A DNA stretch of 64,000 nt from Rhodanobacter sp. T12-5 (GTDB lineage: Bacteria; Pseudomonadota; Gammaproteobacteria; Xanthomonadales; Rhodanobacteraceae), in the NCBI RefSeq assembly GCF_008329435.1, contig NZ_NPKN01000002.1, forward strand, positions 434,001 to 498,000, read 5' to 3'. A program made the position numbers and the translations under genes. Position 1 is the first letter of the stretch. Each line of letters begins with the position of its first letter. A model generated the notes under the pieces. That model saw nothing but the letters and a program-made list of their open reading frames with translations, was not told the DNA's origin and ran no database searches. Below are positions 52,159 through 62,226 of this stretch, in pieces.

Positions 52159-55100
52159 TCAGAAGGTGTAACGAAGCGTCAGCATGGCCGACCAACGCGA
52201 AACAACACGCGTCGGGTTCTGACCGGACTCGTAGACGCCGATCGGAGTCGCCTGGTAATTGCCACTCTTGTCCGTCGGCAATTTGTAGACGTACTGACCA
52301 TCCACGACACCGTTGTATCCGACGAGGTTGCGCGTCTGGTACTGCACATACGGGACGCTGCCCCAGTCCTTGTTCAACAGGTTCAGGAAGTTGTAGACGT
52401 CCAGACGAAGCTCGCCTTTGTTGCCCTTGAACAAACCAGGCACTTCCTGCACAAAGCTCATGTCGAGCTCGTTCGCCCAAGGAAGATGGCTGCCATTCCG
52501 GCCCGCAATCTGGCCACGATGGGAGTTCAGGTACTTGTCGTGCGAGATGTAATCCTGGAACTGCTGAACCACCGCCGCGGAGGTTTTGCCGTAGCTGACC
52601 TTCGAATCGTTCAAGGTCGGGATATACGCCAGGTCGTAATAGGAGATGCCATCGCCGTTGGCATCACCGCTGAATACCCAGCTGTACGGCAGCCCGTCAT
52701 GGCCGACATACAACGCCGAGATCTGCGTGTTGTAGTTGCCGAAGAAGTGATGCTGCCAGGTCAGCGAGATCTTCAGGCTGCGCGGAATGTTGTAGGCCGA
52801 CGTGGCCACGTCATTCGTGTTCGGATTGACCCGCGGCACATACTGGTAGTTCGAGAATGCCTGCGAGCTGCCGCCGGAATTGACCTCGGTCGAATGGCTC
52901 AGCGTAAAGCTGGCGTTGCCGAAGAAGCTCTCGGAGAACGGCTTTTTCAGCGACAATGTAAAGCTGTCGGCCTTGCCCTTGTTCGTGTTGGTCAGCAGCG
53001 TGGATGCGGTCGAGAAGGCCGGATTGGCTCCGTTGTTGGGTCCCTTGGTCGCGCCAGGCTTGACCCAGTACTGCTCGCGACCGTCAGGCAGGAGGCCCGA
53101 TGGCGTGCCCAGGTTGATGGCCTTGTACAGAATGCCATCACGTACCTGGATGTGTTGATACTCGGCCGATGCAACCATGCCCCACCACGGCAACTCGCGA
53201 TCAAACGCCAGGGTCGCCTTCCACACGGTGGGAAGACGGAAATCCTTCGAGATCGTGTCAACCGGCCCTGCTACGGCGCAACCCGGAGAGTTGTCGATGT
53301 TCTGATTGTGCGGGTCAGGACTGAAGTCCGGCGTCGCATCGCAATGAGAACCGTAGCCATATTTGTAGTCGACAATGGTCAGGCCATTGTTCTGATACGG
53401 ATTGGTCATCCACACGGTCGGCGGAGACGTCTGGAAGAGGCCCACGCCCCCACGCAACTGCATCATCCGATCGGAGTCGAAATTGTAGTTGAACGAAAGA
53501 CGCGGCTCGACGACGCGATTGCTGGCACCCACCGAGTAATTGTTCGGGTATCCGAATGCGGTCTGCGCCGCCGCATTGTACGGAGGCTTGTGATCGGCAT
53601 AAGGAATGTCGACGCGAACGCCATACTCGACCGACAGGTTGTTGTTGACCTGCCAGGTGTCTTGCAGAAACGGGCTGTACTGGCGATACGTCCACTTGGC
53701 GGCGATGTCGCCGATGGAGAGTCCGGCAGCCGGCTGGTAAAGCTCGTAACTGTCGTAATTGCCCTTGCCATTCCTGAAATCGTCGATGCTGTCGAACACG
53801 TAGTTGCCGAATTCGGTACGGCCAAACAGGTTGTAGATTTGGTCCTGCTCGAACGCCAGGCCACCCTTGATGGTGTGGTCGCCAGCGTAATACGTCCCGG
53901 CAAAGAAGGCCGTCCAGCGTTTGGTGTTGATCTGGTTGTAATGGCGATACTGGTCTTCACCCAGATTTACCGACGGGCTGCTGAAGCTCGTCGTATGCAC
54001 CTGGATCGCTGGCTGATCCTGGTTGCCGCCAGCTGCCTGGGAGAACTGCTGCAGGCCGACCTTGGTCTCGGTGGAGAAGTTGTCGGTCCAGTCATCGAAC
54101 AGATGGATCACGGTGTTCTCTGTCAGGCTGTTGGTGTTGTACCAAAAGCTGCTCAGACCGACCGACGAATTGCCGTTTCCGTTGACCTTGGGGTACGACT
54201 CCTTGGTGCGCTGGTACGTGAGGCTGGCGCGATGGTTGTTGGAGATATTCCAGTCCAGCTTGGCCAGATAGCGATCATCGGTCAGGCTGGTGGTGCCGCC
54301 GGCGACGGTACCCGGGACAAGACCATACTGGTTGATCGCGATATCGCGGATCTGCTCGATATCTCCAGGGGAGATGGCATTGCTGGTGGACGGACCATCG
54401 CCGAGAGTCGGGTCGTACGCGACATTGGACGACGAGCCCACCGCCGTGGTTTTCTGCTTTTCGGCCGACACAAAGAAGAACAACTTGTCCTTCAGGATAG
54501 GCCCACCAAGCGTCGCGCCCTTGGTGGAGTCGACGCCGTAGCCCTTGTAGGAATAATTGGGATTGCTACTGTCCAGATAGCCGGCATCACCCACCAGATG
54601 GCTGGCGTTGCGATAGGCGTAATAGACCGATCCGTGAAATTCGTTCGTACCGGACTTCGTCACCGCGTTGATGTTGGCGCCCACGCTGTCCGAGGTGGTG
54701 TCGAAGTTCGCGGTGGAGATGTTGTACTCGGCGATGGTATCCGGAGAGATCGGCGACCCCTGGTACGGCAGGCCGTTGGCGTTGAGGCCAAACGGGTCGC
54801 CCTGTGAAACACCATCCACGCTGATGTTGTTGTAGCGAGTGTTCTGGCCGTTGGCCGAGATCGCACCCGACCCCTGATCGGTCACGGTGATGCGCGGATC
54901 GAGGCGAGCGATATCCGAAATGGAACGATCAGCCTGCGGGGTGGCCTGCAACTCCTTCTGCGACACATTGGTCGACAGGCCCTTGTTGTCAGGCGAGAAG
55001 GTCTGCGCCAGCGCGCTGGCTGAAACGGTCACGGCCTGCAGATTCTTCGCGTTCTGCACGCTCGGGCCACCCATGGACAGATTGATTGCGGCCGTTTGCG

Positions 55101-55410
55101 CCAGCTGCAGATAGACATTGTCCTTTTCGCCCTGGGTCAAGCCGGCTTTGGATGCCGTCACGTCGAACGGGCCGCCCACGCGCAAGCCCTGGGCCGAATA
55201 GCGGCCATCCGCATCGGTGGTGGCGATCTTGATGGTGCCCGATGGCTCGTGCACGATCTGCACGGTGGCGCCGGCAACCGGTTGGCCGCTGGCATCGAGC
55301 ACGCGACCACTGATCGACGAGGAGGTGTCCTGCGCCATGGCGGGTACCGCGGCTGCCAGCAACGAGGCAATGGCAAACGGCAGGAGTTTGGCGCGAATTC
55401 GGCTATTCAT
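52159..55410 (-). CDS. Oar-like TonB-dependent receptor
   Basis: A 1,083-residue outer-membrane receptor. The signal peptide is residues 1-26 (A-M-A|Q). Residues about 30-115 form a carboxypeptidase-regulatory-like beta domain (S-I-S-G-R-V-L-D-A-S-G-Q-P-V-A-G-A-T-V). A plug domain lies at about 140-260 and a 22-strand barrel fills the rest, closing with T-L-R-Y-T-F, whose final Phe is the BAM signal. The layout matches the Oar subgroup common in Xanthomonadales. Substrate unknown; no sugar, iron or regulator gene is beside it. It is followed by its own terminator. Confidence 0.92.
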   Translation of the reverse strand: MNSRIRAKLLPFAIASLLAAAVPAMAQDTSSSISGRVLDASGQPVAGATVQIVHEPSGTIKIATTDADGRYSAQGLRVGGPFDVTASKAGLTQGEKDNVYLQLAQTAAINLSMGGPSVQNAKNLQAVTVSASALAQTFSPDNKGLSTNVSQKELQATPQADRSISDIARLDPRITVTDQGSGAISANGQNTRYNNISVDGVSQGDPFGLNANGLPYQGSPISPDTIAEYNISTANFDTTSDSVGANINAVTKSGTNEFHGSVYYAYRNASHLVGDAGYLDSSNPNYSYKGYGVDSTKGATLGGPILKDKLFFFVSAEKQKTTAVGSSSNVAYDPTLGDGPSTSNAISPGDIEQIRDIAINQYGLVPGTVAGGTTSLTDDRYLAKLDWNISNNHRASLTYQRTKESYPKVNGNGNSSVGLSSFWYNTNSLTENTVIHLFDDWTDNFSTETKVGLQQFSQAAGGNQDQPAIQVHTTSFSSPSVNLGEDQYRHYNQINTKRWTAFFAGTYYAGDHTIKGGLAFEQDQIYNLFGRTEFGNYVFDSIDDFRNGKGNYDSYELYQPAAGLSIGDIAAKWTYRQYSPFLQDTWQVNNNLSVEYGVRVDIPYADHKPPYNAAAQTAFGYPNNYSVGASNRVVEPRLSFNYNFDSDRMMQLRGGVGLFQTSPPTVWMTNPYQNNGLTIVDYKYGYGSHCDATPDFSPDPHNQNIDNSPGCAVAGPVDTISKDFRLPTVWKATLAFDRELPWWGMVASAEYQHIQVRDGILYKAINLGTPSGLLPDGREQYWVKPGATKGPNNGANPAFSTASTLLTNTNKGKADSFTLSLKKPFSESFFGNASFTLSHSTEVNSGGSSQAFSNYQYVPRVNPNTNDVATSAYNIPRSLKISLTWQHHFFGNYNTQISALYVGHDGLPYSWVFSGDANGDGISYYDLAYIPTLNDSKVSYGKTSAAVVQQFQDYISHDKYLNSHRGQIAGRNGSHLPWANELDMSFVQEVPGLFKGNKGELRLDVYNFLNLLNKDWGSVPYVQYQTRNLVGYNGVVDGQYVYKLPTDKSGNYQATPIGVYESGQNPTRVVSRWSAMLTLRYTF

Positions 55411-55785
55411 TCTTGATCGATCCTCAGGCTCGCAACGGAAATTTGCGTTTCGGGATACAAACGCGACCTTGCCCCTTGCACGCCAGGTGCAACGGCAGAT
55501 CCACGATTGATGCCCCTGGTTGTTGACTGTCCCGAATGCACCGACGTGGATTCAGAACACTTCAGCTAGCCGGACCTTCCCGCCCGCCAGCTGATTGTTA
55601 AACGGATTTTAACGGCATTGTATGACACTTTTGTAACGTTGACACGTCATCTGCTCGCCTGATCCATCCCTCTTGCCTGGCTCAGAACTGTTTCAAATCA
55701 AGCACCTGGACTGATTCAGCAAAGTTGCGTCCGCCTCCGAACGCTCTGGCGACGACGGCGGCGACAAGGGTCGGCGCGCAAGGAA
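55411..55785. other. Intergenic region upstream of the TonB receptor
   Basis: A stretch of 375 bases with no convincing gene. It is AT-rich at about 55590-55650, where the minus strand has a TAAAAT that could be a -10 box but no good -35 partner; the receptor's promoter is probably here. The long distance from this patch to the start at 55410 leaves about 180 bases of possible leader. No riboswitch fold was recognised. Confidence 0.4.
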
Positions 55786-57498
55786 TCAGCCCGATTTACC
55801 CAGGTAGCGCGCACGCTTGCCCGGCTTCAGGTTCGCCAGATCCAGCATCACCAGGCCATCCACGCAGCCGGAAAACCCGGGATCCTCGCCGAAGTCGAGA
55901 AACTGCACGCCGGCGGGTTCGACCAGGTCCACATACTGGCGATACAGCACCGGCAAGCTGACGCCGAGCGCGTCCAGGTGATGCTTCAACTTGCCCATGC
56001 CGGCGGCAGCGTCGAGGTCGCCCAGCGCCAGCCGAACCCCCTCGACGACTTCAGGCGAAACCACGAACGGTTGCCGTGCGGCGGCCAGCCCGGGAACGCC
56101 GAAGTAATGCTGGTGCGCCGCGGCGATCCATTCGCGCGCTTCGCGCGGCAGGCTCACCGACATGCTGACCGGACCGAATACATAGCGCAGTTCCGGATGG
56201 CGCTGCAGGTACAGGCCGATGCCTTGCCACAGTTGATCGAGTGCGCGTGAACGCCAGTACGCCGGCGCCACGAAACTGCGCCCCAGTTCCATACCCTGGG
56301 TGAGTCTGGATTCGAGCGCAGGCGAATAATCGAACAGGCTGGCGCTGTACAAGCCTGCCATGCCGCTCTCGGCGATCAAGCGGCCACCGTGGCCGAAACG
56401 ATACGAGCCGACGATGCGCAGCGCCTTCGGATCCCACAGCACCAGATGTTCGTAATGCGGGTCGTAGGCATCAAGGTCGCGTCGCGCCCCCGTACCCTCG
56501 CCGACCTTGCGGAAGGTCAACTCGCGCAACCGCCCGATTTCGCGCATGACCGTACTGTCTGCTGCGCCCTTGAAGAGCCAGGCCTGCTTGCCCTCGGCCA
56601 GGTCGGCCAGCTTCTCGGAGCGGATCAGTTCCGCCGCCACCTGCTCGACCGGCTCCGGAAGCGCGAGCGGCGCCTGTCCACCGAAGATCAGCCCGCGATG
56701 GCGGCCGACCCGATAGACATGACGACGCATCAGTTTGGTGGCTTGTTTCGTCGATGCACCGCTGCGTTGTTCCAGTTCCTCGGCACTGACCAACGCACCG
56801 ATGCTGAAACCGATCTGCCGCCTTCCAGGCGCCACCGCCTCGCGCGGCAGCATCGCGGTGCTCAGCGGCTTGGCCAGCATCGACAATCCGTAGAACATCG
56901 CCGAGTTGCGCGCCGCGACGTGCACCGGCAACACCGGCGCCTTGCTGCGCAACGACAGCCTTGCGAAACCATCGGACCACTGGCCGTCGCGCACGCCGCC
57001 GGCGCGCACGCGCGAAACCTCGCCGGCCGGGAACATGATCAGCGCCTCGCCGTTGTCCAGCGCGCGGTAGATGCCACGCAGGCGCGAGGCCGCGCCCTTG
57101 CCGAACACGTCGACCGGCAGCATCAACTCGTCCAGTTGCGGAATCACCGCCAGCCAGTCGTTGCCGAGAAAACGCACATCGCGGCGCACCGAGCCGATCA
57201 GCTGCAACAGCGCGAGCGCGTCCTGCATGCCCAGCGGATGGTTGGCCACCACCAGCAGCGGACCATCGACAGGGATGTGCTCGCGCTCGCGCGGATTGAC
57301 GTGATAGCTGGTGCCGAGCACCTCCAGCACGCGCTCGACGAAATCGAAGCCTCCGGCGGTGCCGACGCGCCCCAGTACGCGATTGAATCCGTCCTCGTCA
57401 GCCAGCCGTCCGAGTACGCCCGCCATAGGGCGGCGGATACGCGGATGTTGCGCCAGCCAGGGCAGGCGTTCGACAAGGGACCGTTCGATACTCAGCAT
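55786..57498 (-). CDS. OlsF-like bifunctional acyltransferase (PlsC-like plus GNAT/OlsB-like)
   Basis: A 570-residue fusion. The N-terminal half (about 60-270) is a PlsC-type lysophospholipid acyltransferase: N-H-P-L-G-M-Q-D at 86-93, with five residues between His87 and Asp93 instead of four, and F-P-A-G-E-V-S-R further on. The C-terminal half (about 315-560) is an OlsB/haemolysin-like N-acyltransferase domain (E-L-G-R-S-F-V-A-P-A-Y-W-R; L-W-Q-G-I-G-L-Y-L). The same order is found in OlsF, which makes ornithine (or other amino-acid) lipids, the C-terminal part adding the first acyl chain. Substrate amino acid cannot be read from sequence. Single gene on the minus strand. Confidence 0.82.
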   Translation of the reverse strand: MLSIERSLVERLPWLAQHPRIRRPMAGVLGRLADEDGFNRVLGRVGTAGGFDFVERVLEVLGTSYHVNPREREHIPVDGPLLVVANHPLGMQDALALLQLIGSVRRDVRFLGNDWLAVIPQLDELMLPVDVFGKGAASRLRGIYRALDNGEALIMFPAGEVSRVRAGGVRDGQWSDGFARLSLRSKAPVLPVHVAARNSAMFYGLSMLAKPLSTAMLPREAVAPGRRQIGFSIGALVSAEELEQRSGASTKQATKLMRRHVYRVGRHRGLIFGGQAPLALPEPVEQVAAELIRSEKLADLAEGKQAWLFKGAADSTVMREIGRLRELTFRKVGEGTGARRDLDAYDPHYEHLVLWDPKALRIVGSYRFGHGGRLIAESGMAGLYSASLFDYSPALESRLTQGMELGRSFVAPAYWRSRALDQLWQGIGLYLQRHPELRYVFGPVSMSVSLPREAREWIAAAHQHYFGVPGLAAARQPFVVSPEVVEGVRLALGDLDAAAGMGKLKHHLDALGVSLPVLYRQYVDLVEPAGVQFLDFGEDPGFSGCVDGLVMLDLANLKPGKRARYLGKSG

Positions 57499-57595
57499 GG
57501 CAACGACCTCGAATTCCCCCCATCCTGATGGTGAATTATGACAGCTGGGCGGTCGTCACGATGATCCTCCGTAGTCGTTCGATGCGGCCAGCGCG

Positions 57596-58207
57596 TCAAA
57601 CGTTCAGGTGCAGGAACGATGCCACGCCGGCCATGAACATCTGCACCGACAGCGCGATCAGCAGCATGCCCATTACGCGTTCCAGCGCCGTCAACACGCT
57701 CTCGCCGAGCCAGCGGAACAGGTAGGTCGCACTGAGCAGGATCAACGAAGTGGCGAGCCACGCCAGCAGCAATGCGATCACCCAGTCGGCGGTGCGCCCG
57801 GGTTGGGTATTCGTGAGCAGCAACAGCGCGGCCATCGCCGAAGGACCGGCCACGCCGGGAATCGCCATCGGCACGATGAAAGGCTCTCCCTCGCCGGACT
57901 TGCCGAAGATGCCGCCGCCATCGGCCGGCGGAAATACCATGCGGATGCCGATCAGGAACAGCACGATGCCGCCGGCGATGCTGATCGAATCGGGCTTGAG
58001 CTGAAGCAGCTTGAGGATGTGCTGGCCACCGAACAGGAATGCCAGCAGCACGCCCAGCGCGATCAGCAACTCGCGCACCATCACGCGGCGGCGGCGCTTC
58101 GGCGGCACGTCCTTCAGCAGACTCAGGAAGAACGGGATGTTGCCCAGCGGATCCATGATCAGAAACAACATGATCCCCGCCGACAACGTGGTCATCTGCG
58201 TTTCCAT
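57596..58207 (-). CDS. MarC/YhgN-family membrane protein
   Basis: A 203-residue inner-membrane protein with six hydrophobic spans. Family marks: the first span ends L-I-M-D-P-L-G-N-I-P-F-F, and the middle has P-M-A-I-P-G-V-A-G-P-S-A. Despite the MarC name, family members have no proven role in antibiotic resistance; function is unknown. It lies 52 bases after the SDR gene on the same strand, so they may form one unit (grxD-SDR-marC). Confidence 0.93.
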   Translation of the reverse strand: METQMTTLSAGIMLFLIMDPLGNIPFFLSLLKDVPPKRRRRVMVRELLIALGVLLAFLFGGQHILKLLQLKPDSISIAGGIVLFLIGIRMVFPPADGGGIFGKSGEGEPFIVPMAIPGVAGPSAMAALLLLTNTQPGRTADWVIALLLAWLATSLILLSATYLFRWLGESVLTALERVMGMLLIALSVQMFMAGVASFLHLNV

Positions 58208-58259
58208 CTCAACTCCATTTCATGGCGATCATCGCCTCGATGCCAGCCGATGCGCCGGT

Positions 58260-59030
58260 TCAGCCGGCCCGCAGATCCAGTATGGCGCCGCGTGCCGGCG
58301 AGCCCTGCGCGCTGAGCAGGTACACCGCCGCCGCTGCGGCCGCATCCGGCGGTGAACGCTGCATGAGGTCTTCGCCGAAATAAGCCAGTTGCCGCAACGC
58401 CGTGCGCATCGGCGCCGGCAGCATGGCATGAACACGCAGCGTGCTGGCGTCGGTCTCCTCGTGCAGGATCGCCACGAATCGCTCCAGCGCCGCCTTCGAC
58501 ACGCCGTAGCCGCCCCAGTGCGCACGTTGCAGCAAGGCCGGGTCGTCCAGCACGAACACCACCGCGCTGTCGCCGGCCTGGGTCAGCAGCGGCAGGCAGG
58601 CCTGGGTCAACGCGAACGGCGCCGACACATTCACGTGCATGGCACGCAGCCACGCGTCGGGCTTGTGCATGGTGATCGGCGTCAATCCGGAAAAGCTGAC
58701 GGCCGCGTGGACGATGCCATCGAGTCGGCCGAAGTCCCGCTCCAGTCCTTCGGCCAACGCGGTGTACTCGCGCGGCGTGGCCACTTCCATGTCCAGCGGA
58801 TGGATCACCGGCGCGGACAGACCCTCGGCGAGCATCGCGTCGTACAACTGTTCCAGCTGGCGCTTGCGCTTGCCCGTGATCACCACCGTGGCCCCTGCGC
58901 GCGAGGCCGCCCGCGCCACCGCGCCACCCAGCCCGCCATAGGCGCCGGTCACCAGCACCACGCGATCGACCAGGCTGTCGGCGGCTGGTTCCCAGCCGGC
59001 GGGCAAGCGGGCAAGCGGCAACGTCGTCAA
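58260..59030 (-). CDS. Short-chain dehydrogenase/reductase-like protein (YciK-like), active site altered
   Basis: A 256-residue Rossmann-fold protein. The cofactor loop T-G-A-Y-G-G-L-G (about 29-36) and V-I-T-G-K-R-K-R favour NADP(H). The catalytic Tyr-Lys pair is present in Y-G-V-S-K, but the position 13 residues before the tyrosine, normally Ser, is Asp (F-V-L-D-D-P), and the usual N-N-A-G is H-A-A-V. So classic SDR chemistry is doubtful. Nearest recognisable relative is E. coli YciK. The ATG overlaps the grxD stop by four bases. Confidence 0.85.
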   Translation of the reverse strand: MTTLPLARLPAGWEPAADSLVDRVVLVTGAYGGLGGAVARAASRAGATVVITGKRKRQLEQLYDAMLAEGLSAPVIHPLDMEVATPREYTALAEGLERDFGRLDGIVHAAVSFSGLTPITMHKPDAWLRAMHVNVSAPFALTQACLPLLTQAGDSAVVFVLDDPALLQRAHWGGYGVSKAALERFVAILHEETDASTLRVHAMLPAPMRTALRQLAYFGEDLMQRSPPDAAAAAAVYLLSAQGSPARGAILDLRAG

Positions 59031-59350
59031 GGCGCCACCCCGGCCACGTCGCTGGCCATGCGCGACAGTTCACCGACGGATTTCAGCTCCTCGACGATGT
59101 CGCAACCGCCGATCAACTCGCCCTGTATGAACAGCTGAGGAAACGTCGGCCAGTTGGCGAAGTGCGGCAGCGCCGCGCGTATCTGCGGATCGGCCAGAAC
59201 GTTGACGGCGTGGAACGTCGCACCGGCATCGGTCAACGCGCCGGCGGCACGGCCGGAAAAGCCGCACATCGGAAATTCCGGCGTGCCCTTCATGAAAAGC
59301 ACGATGGGATGCTCGGCCAGAATCGTCTTGATTCGCTCGTTGATGTCCAT
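59027..59350 (-). CDS. grxD: Monothiol glutaredoxin (Grx4/GrxD family)
   Basis: A 107-residue CGFS-type glutaredoxin that carries [2Fe-2S] clusters between assembly and target proteins. The C-G-F-S site is at 29-32; [17 protein letters not shown] for glutathione binding is complete. The start at M-D-I-N-E-R-I (59350) matches family length; M-N-H five codons upstream is possible. It is coupled to the SDR gene and divergent from sodB. Confidence 0.95.
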   Translation of the reverse strand: MDINERIKTILAEHPIVLFMKGTPEFPMCGFSGRAAGALTDAGATFHAVNVLADPQIRAALPHFANWPTFPQLFIQGELIGGCDIVEELKSVGELSRMASDVAGVAP

Positions 59351-59464
59351 AGCTCGGTGATTCATCTTTACAATGCAGGCAGACCGGTATTGTATCAGTC
59401 CGTCGTCGGCTGCCATCCGCCGCACCGACCTTTTCTCCCCCAGCCACCGCTAAGGAGCCTCATC

Positions 59465-60043
59465 ATGGCGATCGAACTTCCCCCGCTTCCGTACGAAAAG
59501 AGTGCACTGGAACCGCACATCTCGGCCGAAACGCTGGAGTTTCACTACGGCAAGCATCATCAGGCCTACGTGACCAATCTCAACAAGCTGATCGAAGGCA
59601 CGGAGTTTGCCGATGCCCCGCTCGAGGACATCATCCGGAAGTCTTCCGGCGGCATGTTCAACAATGCCGCGCAGGTCTGGAACCACACGTTCTACTGGAA
59701 CTCGATGAGCCCCAAGGGTGGCGGCGAACCCAGCGGCAAGCTGGCCGATGCGATCACCAAGGCGTTCGGCTCGTTCGACAAGTTCAAGGACGAATTCAGC
59801 AAGTCCGCCGCCGGCAACTTCGGCTCCGGCTGGACCTGGCTGGTGCAGCGCCCGGACGGCTCGCTCGGCATCGTCAACACCTCGAACGCAGCTACTCCGA
59901 TCACCGGCAGCGACAAGCCACTGTTCACCACCGACGTGTGGGAGCATGCCTATTACATCGATTACCGCAACGCCCGCCCGAAATACGTGGAAGCGTTCTG
60001 GAACCTGGTGAACTGGGAATTTGCGGCCAGCAACCTGGCCTGA
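59465..60043 (+). CDS. sodB: Iron superoxide dismutase
   Basis: A 192-residue Fe/Mn-family enzyme converting superoxide to peroxide in the cytoplasm. Metal ligands are His27, His74, Asp157 and His161; Gln70 in A-A-Q-V-W-N-H marks the iron type. An A-G-G-A-G site precedes the start at 59465; the longer open frame upstream overlaps grxD and is not real. It is followed by a strong terminator. Confidence 0.97.
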   Translation: MAIELPPLPYEKSALEPHISAETLEFHYGKHHQAYVTNLNKLIEGTEFADAPLEDIIRKSSGGMFNNAAQVWNHTFYWNSMSPKGGGEPSGKLADAITKAFGSFDKFKDEFSKSAAGNFGSGWTWLVQRPDGSLGIVNTSNAATPITGSDKPLFTTDVWEHAYYIDYRNARPKYVEAFWNLVNWEFAASNLA

Positions 60044-60063
60044 TTCATCTCGGTTGAAACAGG

Positions 60064-60092
60064 AAAAACGGAGCCATTGCGGCTCCGTTTTT
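60064..60092 (+). terminator. Bidirectional terminator between sodB and purK
   Basis: Stem aaaaacggagcc/ggctccgttttt (12 pairs, five-base loop) followed by T on the plus strand and by T on the minus strand. It lies 20 bases after sodB and 22 bases beyond purK, which converge here. Confidence 0.9.
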
Positions 60093-60114
60093 CATGGCGG
60101 GGTCGGGCACCGAT

Positions 60115-61269
60115 TCAACCGAGCGCCTGCAGCACTGGCGCAACCTGCGTTTCGCGCCCGAGTGCATCCCCCACCGTGGCCAATCGCGCGGCGAGTTCCC
60201 CCACATCCGATGCGCACACCGTGGCATGGCCGACCTTGCGACCCGGCCGTGCCTGCTTGCCGTAGTCATGCCAGTGAGCATCGATTGCCTGCAGTACCGG
60301 AGATGCATCGGGCAGATCGCCGATCCAGTTGAACATCGCCGACATGCCGCGCGCACCGGTATCGCCCAGGGGCAAGCCGAGCACGGCGCGCACGTGGTTC
60401 TCGAACTGGCTGGTGTGCGCGCCTTCGATCGTCCAGTGACCGGAATTGTGCACGCGTGGAGCCATCTCGTTGCCGAGCAGCTTACCGTCCTTGACGAACA
60501 GCTCAAGCGCGAACACTCCGACGTAGTCCAGTCGCTCGGCAAGGGTGCGGGCCAGTTCGGCGGCGCGCTGCTGCAGCTGCTCGATATCTGGCGCCGGCGC
60601 CAGGCTCATCGACAGCACGCCGTCGACGTGCCAGTTGCGGGTCAGCGGCCAGATGCGGAAATCACCGTCGCGACCGCGCACGGCGATCACCGACAGCTCG
60701 CGTTCGAAAGGCACGAACGCCTCCATGATCAAGCCATGTTTCGACGCCTGTGCGCCAAGCGCAGCCCATGCCGCATCCGCATCCGCCAATCCACGCAGCC
60801 GAAACTGGCCCTTGCCGTCATAGCCGAGCCGGCGCGTCTTGAGGATCGCCGGCGCGCCGACCGTGGCCAGCGCCAGATCCAGTTGCTCGCGCGTATCCAC
60901 CGTCATGAAGTCCGGAGTGGGCAAACCACATTCGCGAAACAGGGTCTTCTCGGCCAGTCGGTCCTGCGCCACCGCCAGCGCCTGCGGTGCCGGATATACC
61001 GCAACGCGCCCGGCCAGCCAGTGTGCCGTTTCGGCCGGTACGTTCTCGAAGTCGAAGGTCACCACATCGACCCGCGCGGCGAAAGCCTCCAGCGCGGCGT
61101 AGTCGGTCCAGTCGGCCACCACCAGCGGGGCGACCTGCCCTGCGCAGGCGTCGGCAGAGCTGTCCACCACCAGCGTGTTCACGCCCAGGGGGACCGCCGC
61201 CAGCGCAAGCATGCGCGCCAATTGTCCACCGCCAAGAACGCCCAACACGGGTTGCCGGCGCGCACTCAC
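60115..61269 (-). CDS. purK: 5-(Carboxyamino)imidazole ribonucleotide synthase
   Basis: A 384-residue ATP-grasp enzyme that uses ATP and bicarbonate to turn AIR into N5-CAIR in purine synthesis. It begins with the family's [11 protein letters not shown], and has G-Y-D-G-K-G-Q, E[12 protein letters not shown] and the late [14 protein letters not shown] metal/substrate motif. It overlaps purE by four bases. Confidence 0.97.
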   Translation of the reverse strand: MSARRQPVLGVLGGGQLARMLALAAVPLGVNTLVVDSSADACAGQVAPLVVADWTDYAALEAFAARVDVVTFDFENVPAETAHWLAGRVAVYPAPQALAVAQDRLAEKTLFRECGLPTPDFMTVDTREQLDLALATVGAPAILKTRRLGYDGKGQFRLRGLADADAAWAALGAQASKHGLIMEAFVPFERELSVIAVRGRDGDFRIWPLTRNWHVDGVLSMSLAPAPDIEQLQQRAAELARTLAERLDYVGVFALELFVKDGKLLGNEMAPRVHNSGHWTIEGAHTSQFENHVRAVLGLPLGDTGARGMSAMFNWIGDLPDASPVLQAIDAHWHDYGKQARPGRKVGHATVCASDVGELAARLATVGDALGRETQVAPVLQALG

Positions 61270-61769
61270 GGGCGTGGATCCGGTTGGTCAAGTACGGACC
61301 GGGTCTGCTGCGCACGCCAGTTGTCCAGTGCATCCGCCAGCGCGGCATCCTGCAGGGCCAACACCGCGACCGCCAGCAAACCGGCATTGACGGCGCCGGC
61401 GCGGCCGATCGCCAGCGTGCCGACCGGGACGCCTGCCGGCATCTGCGCGATCGAAAGCAGCGAATCCATCCCGTTCAGTGCCTTCGACTGCACCGGTACG
61501 CCAAATACCGGCAAGCGGGTCTTGGCCGCCAGCATGCCGGGCAAATGCGCGGCGCCGCCAGCGCCGGCGATGATCACCTGGATACCGCGTCCGACCGCCT
61601 CCTCGGCATAGCTGAACAGCAGGTCCGGTGTGCGATGGGCAGACACCACCTGCACCTCGTGCGGCACCCCGAGTTCGGTCAATACACTGGCCGCGTGCTG
61701 CATGGTGTCCCAATCCGAACGCGAGCCCATCACGACGCCAACGCGCGGTGGCCTGGTTGTTCCTGTCAT
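61266..61769 (-). CDS. purE: N5-CAIR mutase, catalytic subunit of purine synthesis
   Basis: A 167-residue enzyme that isomerises N5-CAIR to [14 protein letters not shown] (near residue 9) and S-A-H-R-T-P (near 42) with catalytic His, and [10 protein letters not shown] are diagnostic. The ATG at 61769 is chosen; a TTG five codons upstream is also in frame. It forms a purE-purK unit with a four-base overlap and is divergent from the Trm112-like gene. Confidence 0.97.
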   Translation of the reverse strand: MTGTTRPPRVGVVMGSRSDWDTMQHAASVLTELGVPHEVQVVSAHRTPDLLFSYAEEAVGRGIQVIIAGAGGAAHLPGMLAAKTRLPVFGVPVQSKALNGMDSLLSIAQMPAGVPVGTLAIGRAGAVNAGLLAVAVLALQDAALADALDNWRAQQTRSVLDQPDPRP

Positions 61770-61837
61770 GGCTGGACCGTCCAAAAACGGCTATTGTACG
61801 GGCTTTCCCGAACGCGGCACACCCAAAAAAAGCCATC

Positions 61838-62107
61838 ATGGACAAGCGTCTACTCGATATCCTGTGCTGCCCCGTCAGCAAAACTCCGGTGCGCCCACTG
61901 GGCAAGCACGAACTCGACGTACTGAACACGGCCATCGCCGGTGGCAAGGTCGACACGGTTGCCGGGGTTTCGGTGAGCGAGCGGATCGACGAAGCCCTGA
62001 TCACCACCGACGGCAAATTGATCTACCGGATCGAGGACGGCATCCCGGTCATGCTCCCCGAGGAAGGCATCGGAACCCTGCAACTGACCGACTTTCCGGC
62101 GGCGTAA
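61838..62107 (+). CDS. Trm112/UPF0434-family protein
   Basis: An 89-residue small protein. It starts M-D-K-R-L-L-D-I-L-C-C-P and ends with I-R/Y-R-I-E-D-G-I-P-V-M-L, as in YcaR and other Trm112-like proteins. Some members activate methyltransferases; bacterial roles are mostly undefined. It is longer than YcaR because of an insertion (V-L-N-T-A-I-A-G-G-K) common in Xanthomonadales. One of the expected zinc-binding Cys pairs is reduced to C-C-P, so zinc binding is uncertain. Confidence 0.9.
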   Translation: MDKRLLDILCCPVSKTPVRPLGKHELDVLNTAIAGGKVDTVAGVSVSERIDEALITTDGKLIYRIEDGIPVMLPEEGIGTLQLTDFPAA

Positions 62108-62226
62108 GCCGCTGCGGCGCCCCCTGGCCACGGACGAATGACACGGATACCCGCTTTGGCTTATCGTTGCCGTCTGCGTGGTCCATTCCGGATTCCCCCG
62201 CGCATCGCATTATGCAAGGTGCGGCG

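Noticed and set aside
62108-62226. Terminator after the Trm112-like gene
   Set aside because: No hairpin followed by T could be found; the two genes may be co-transcribed.
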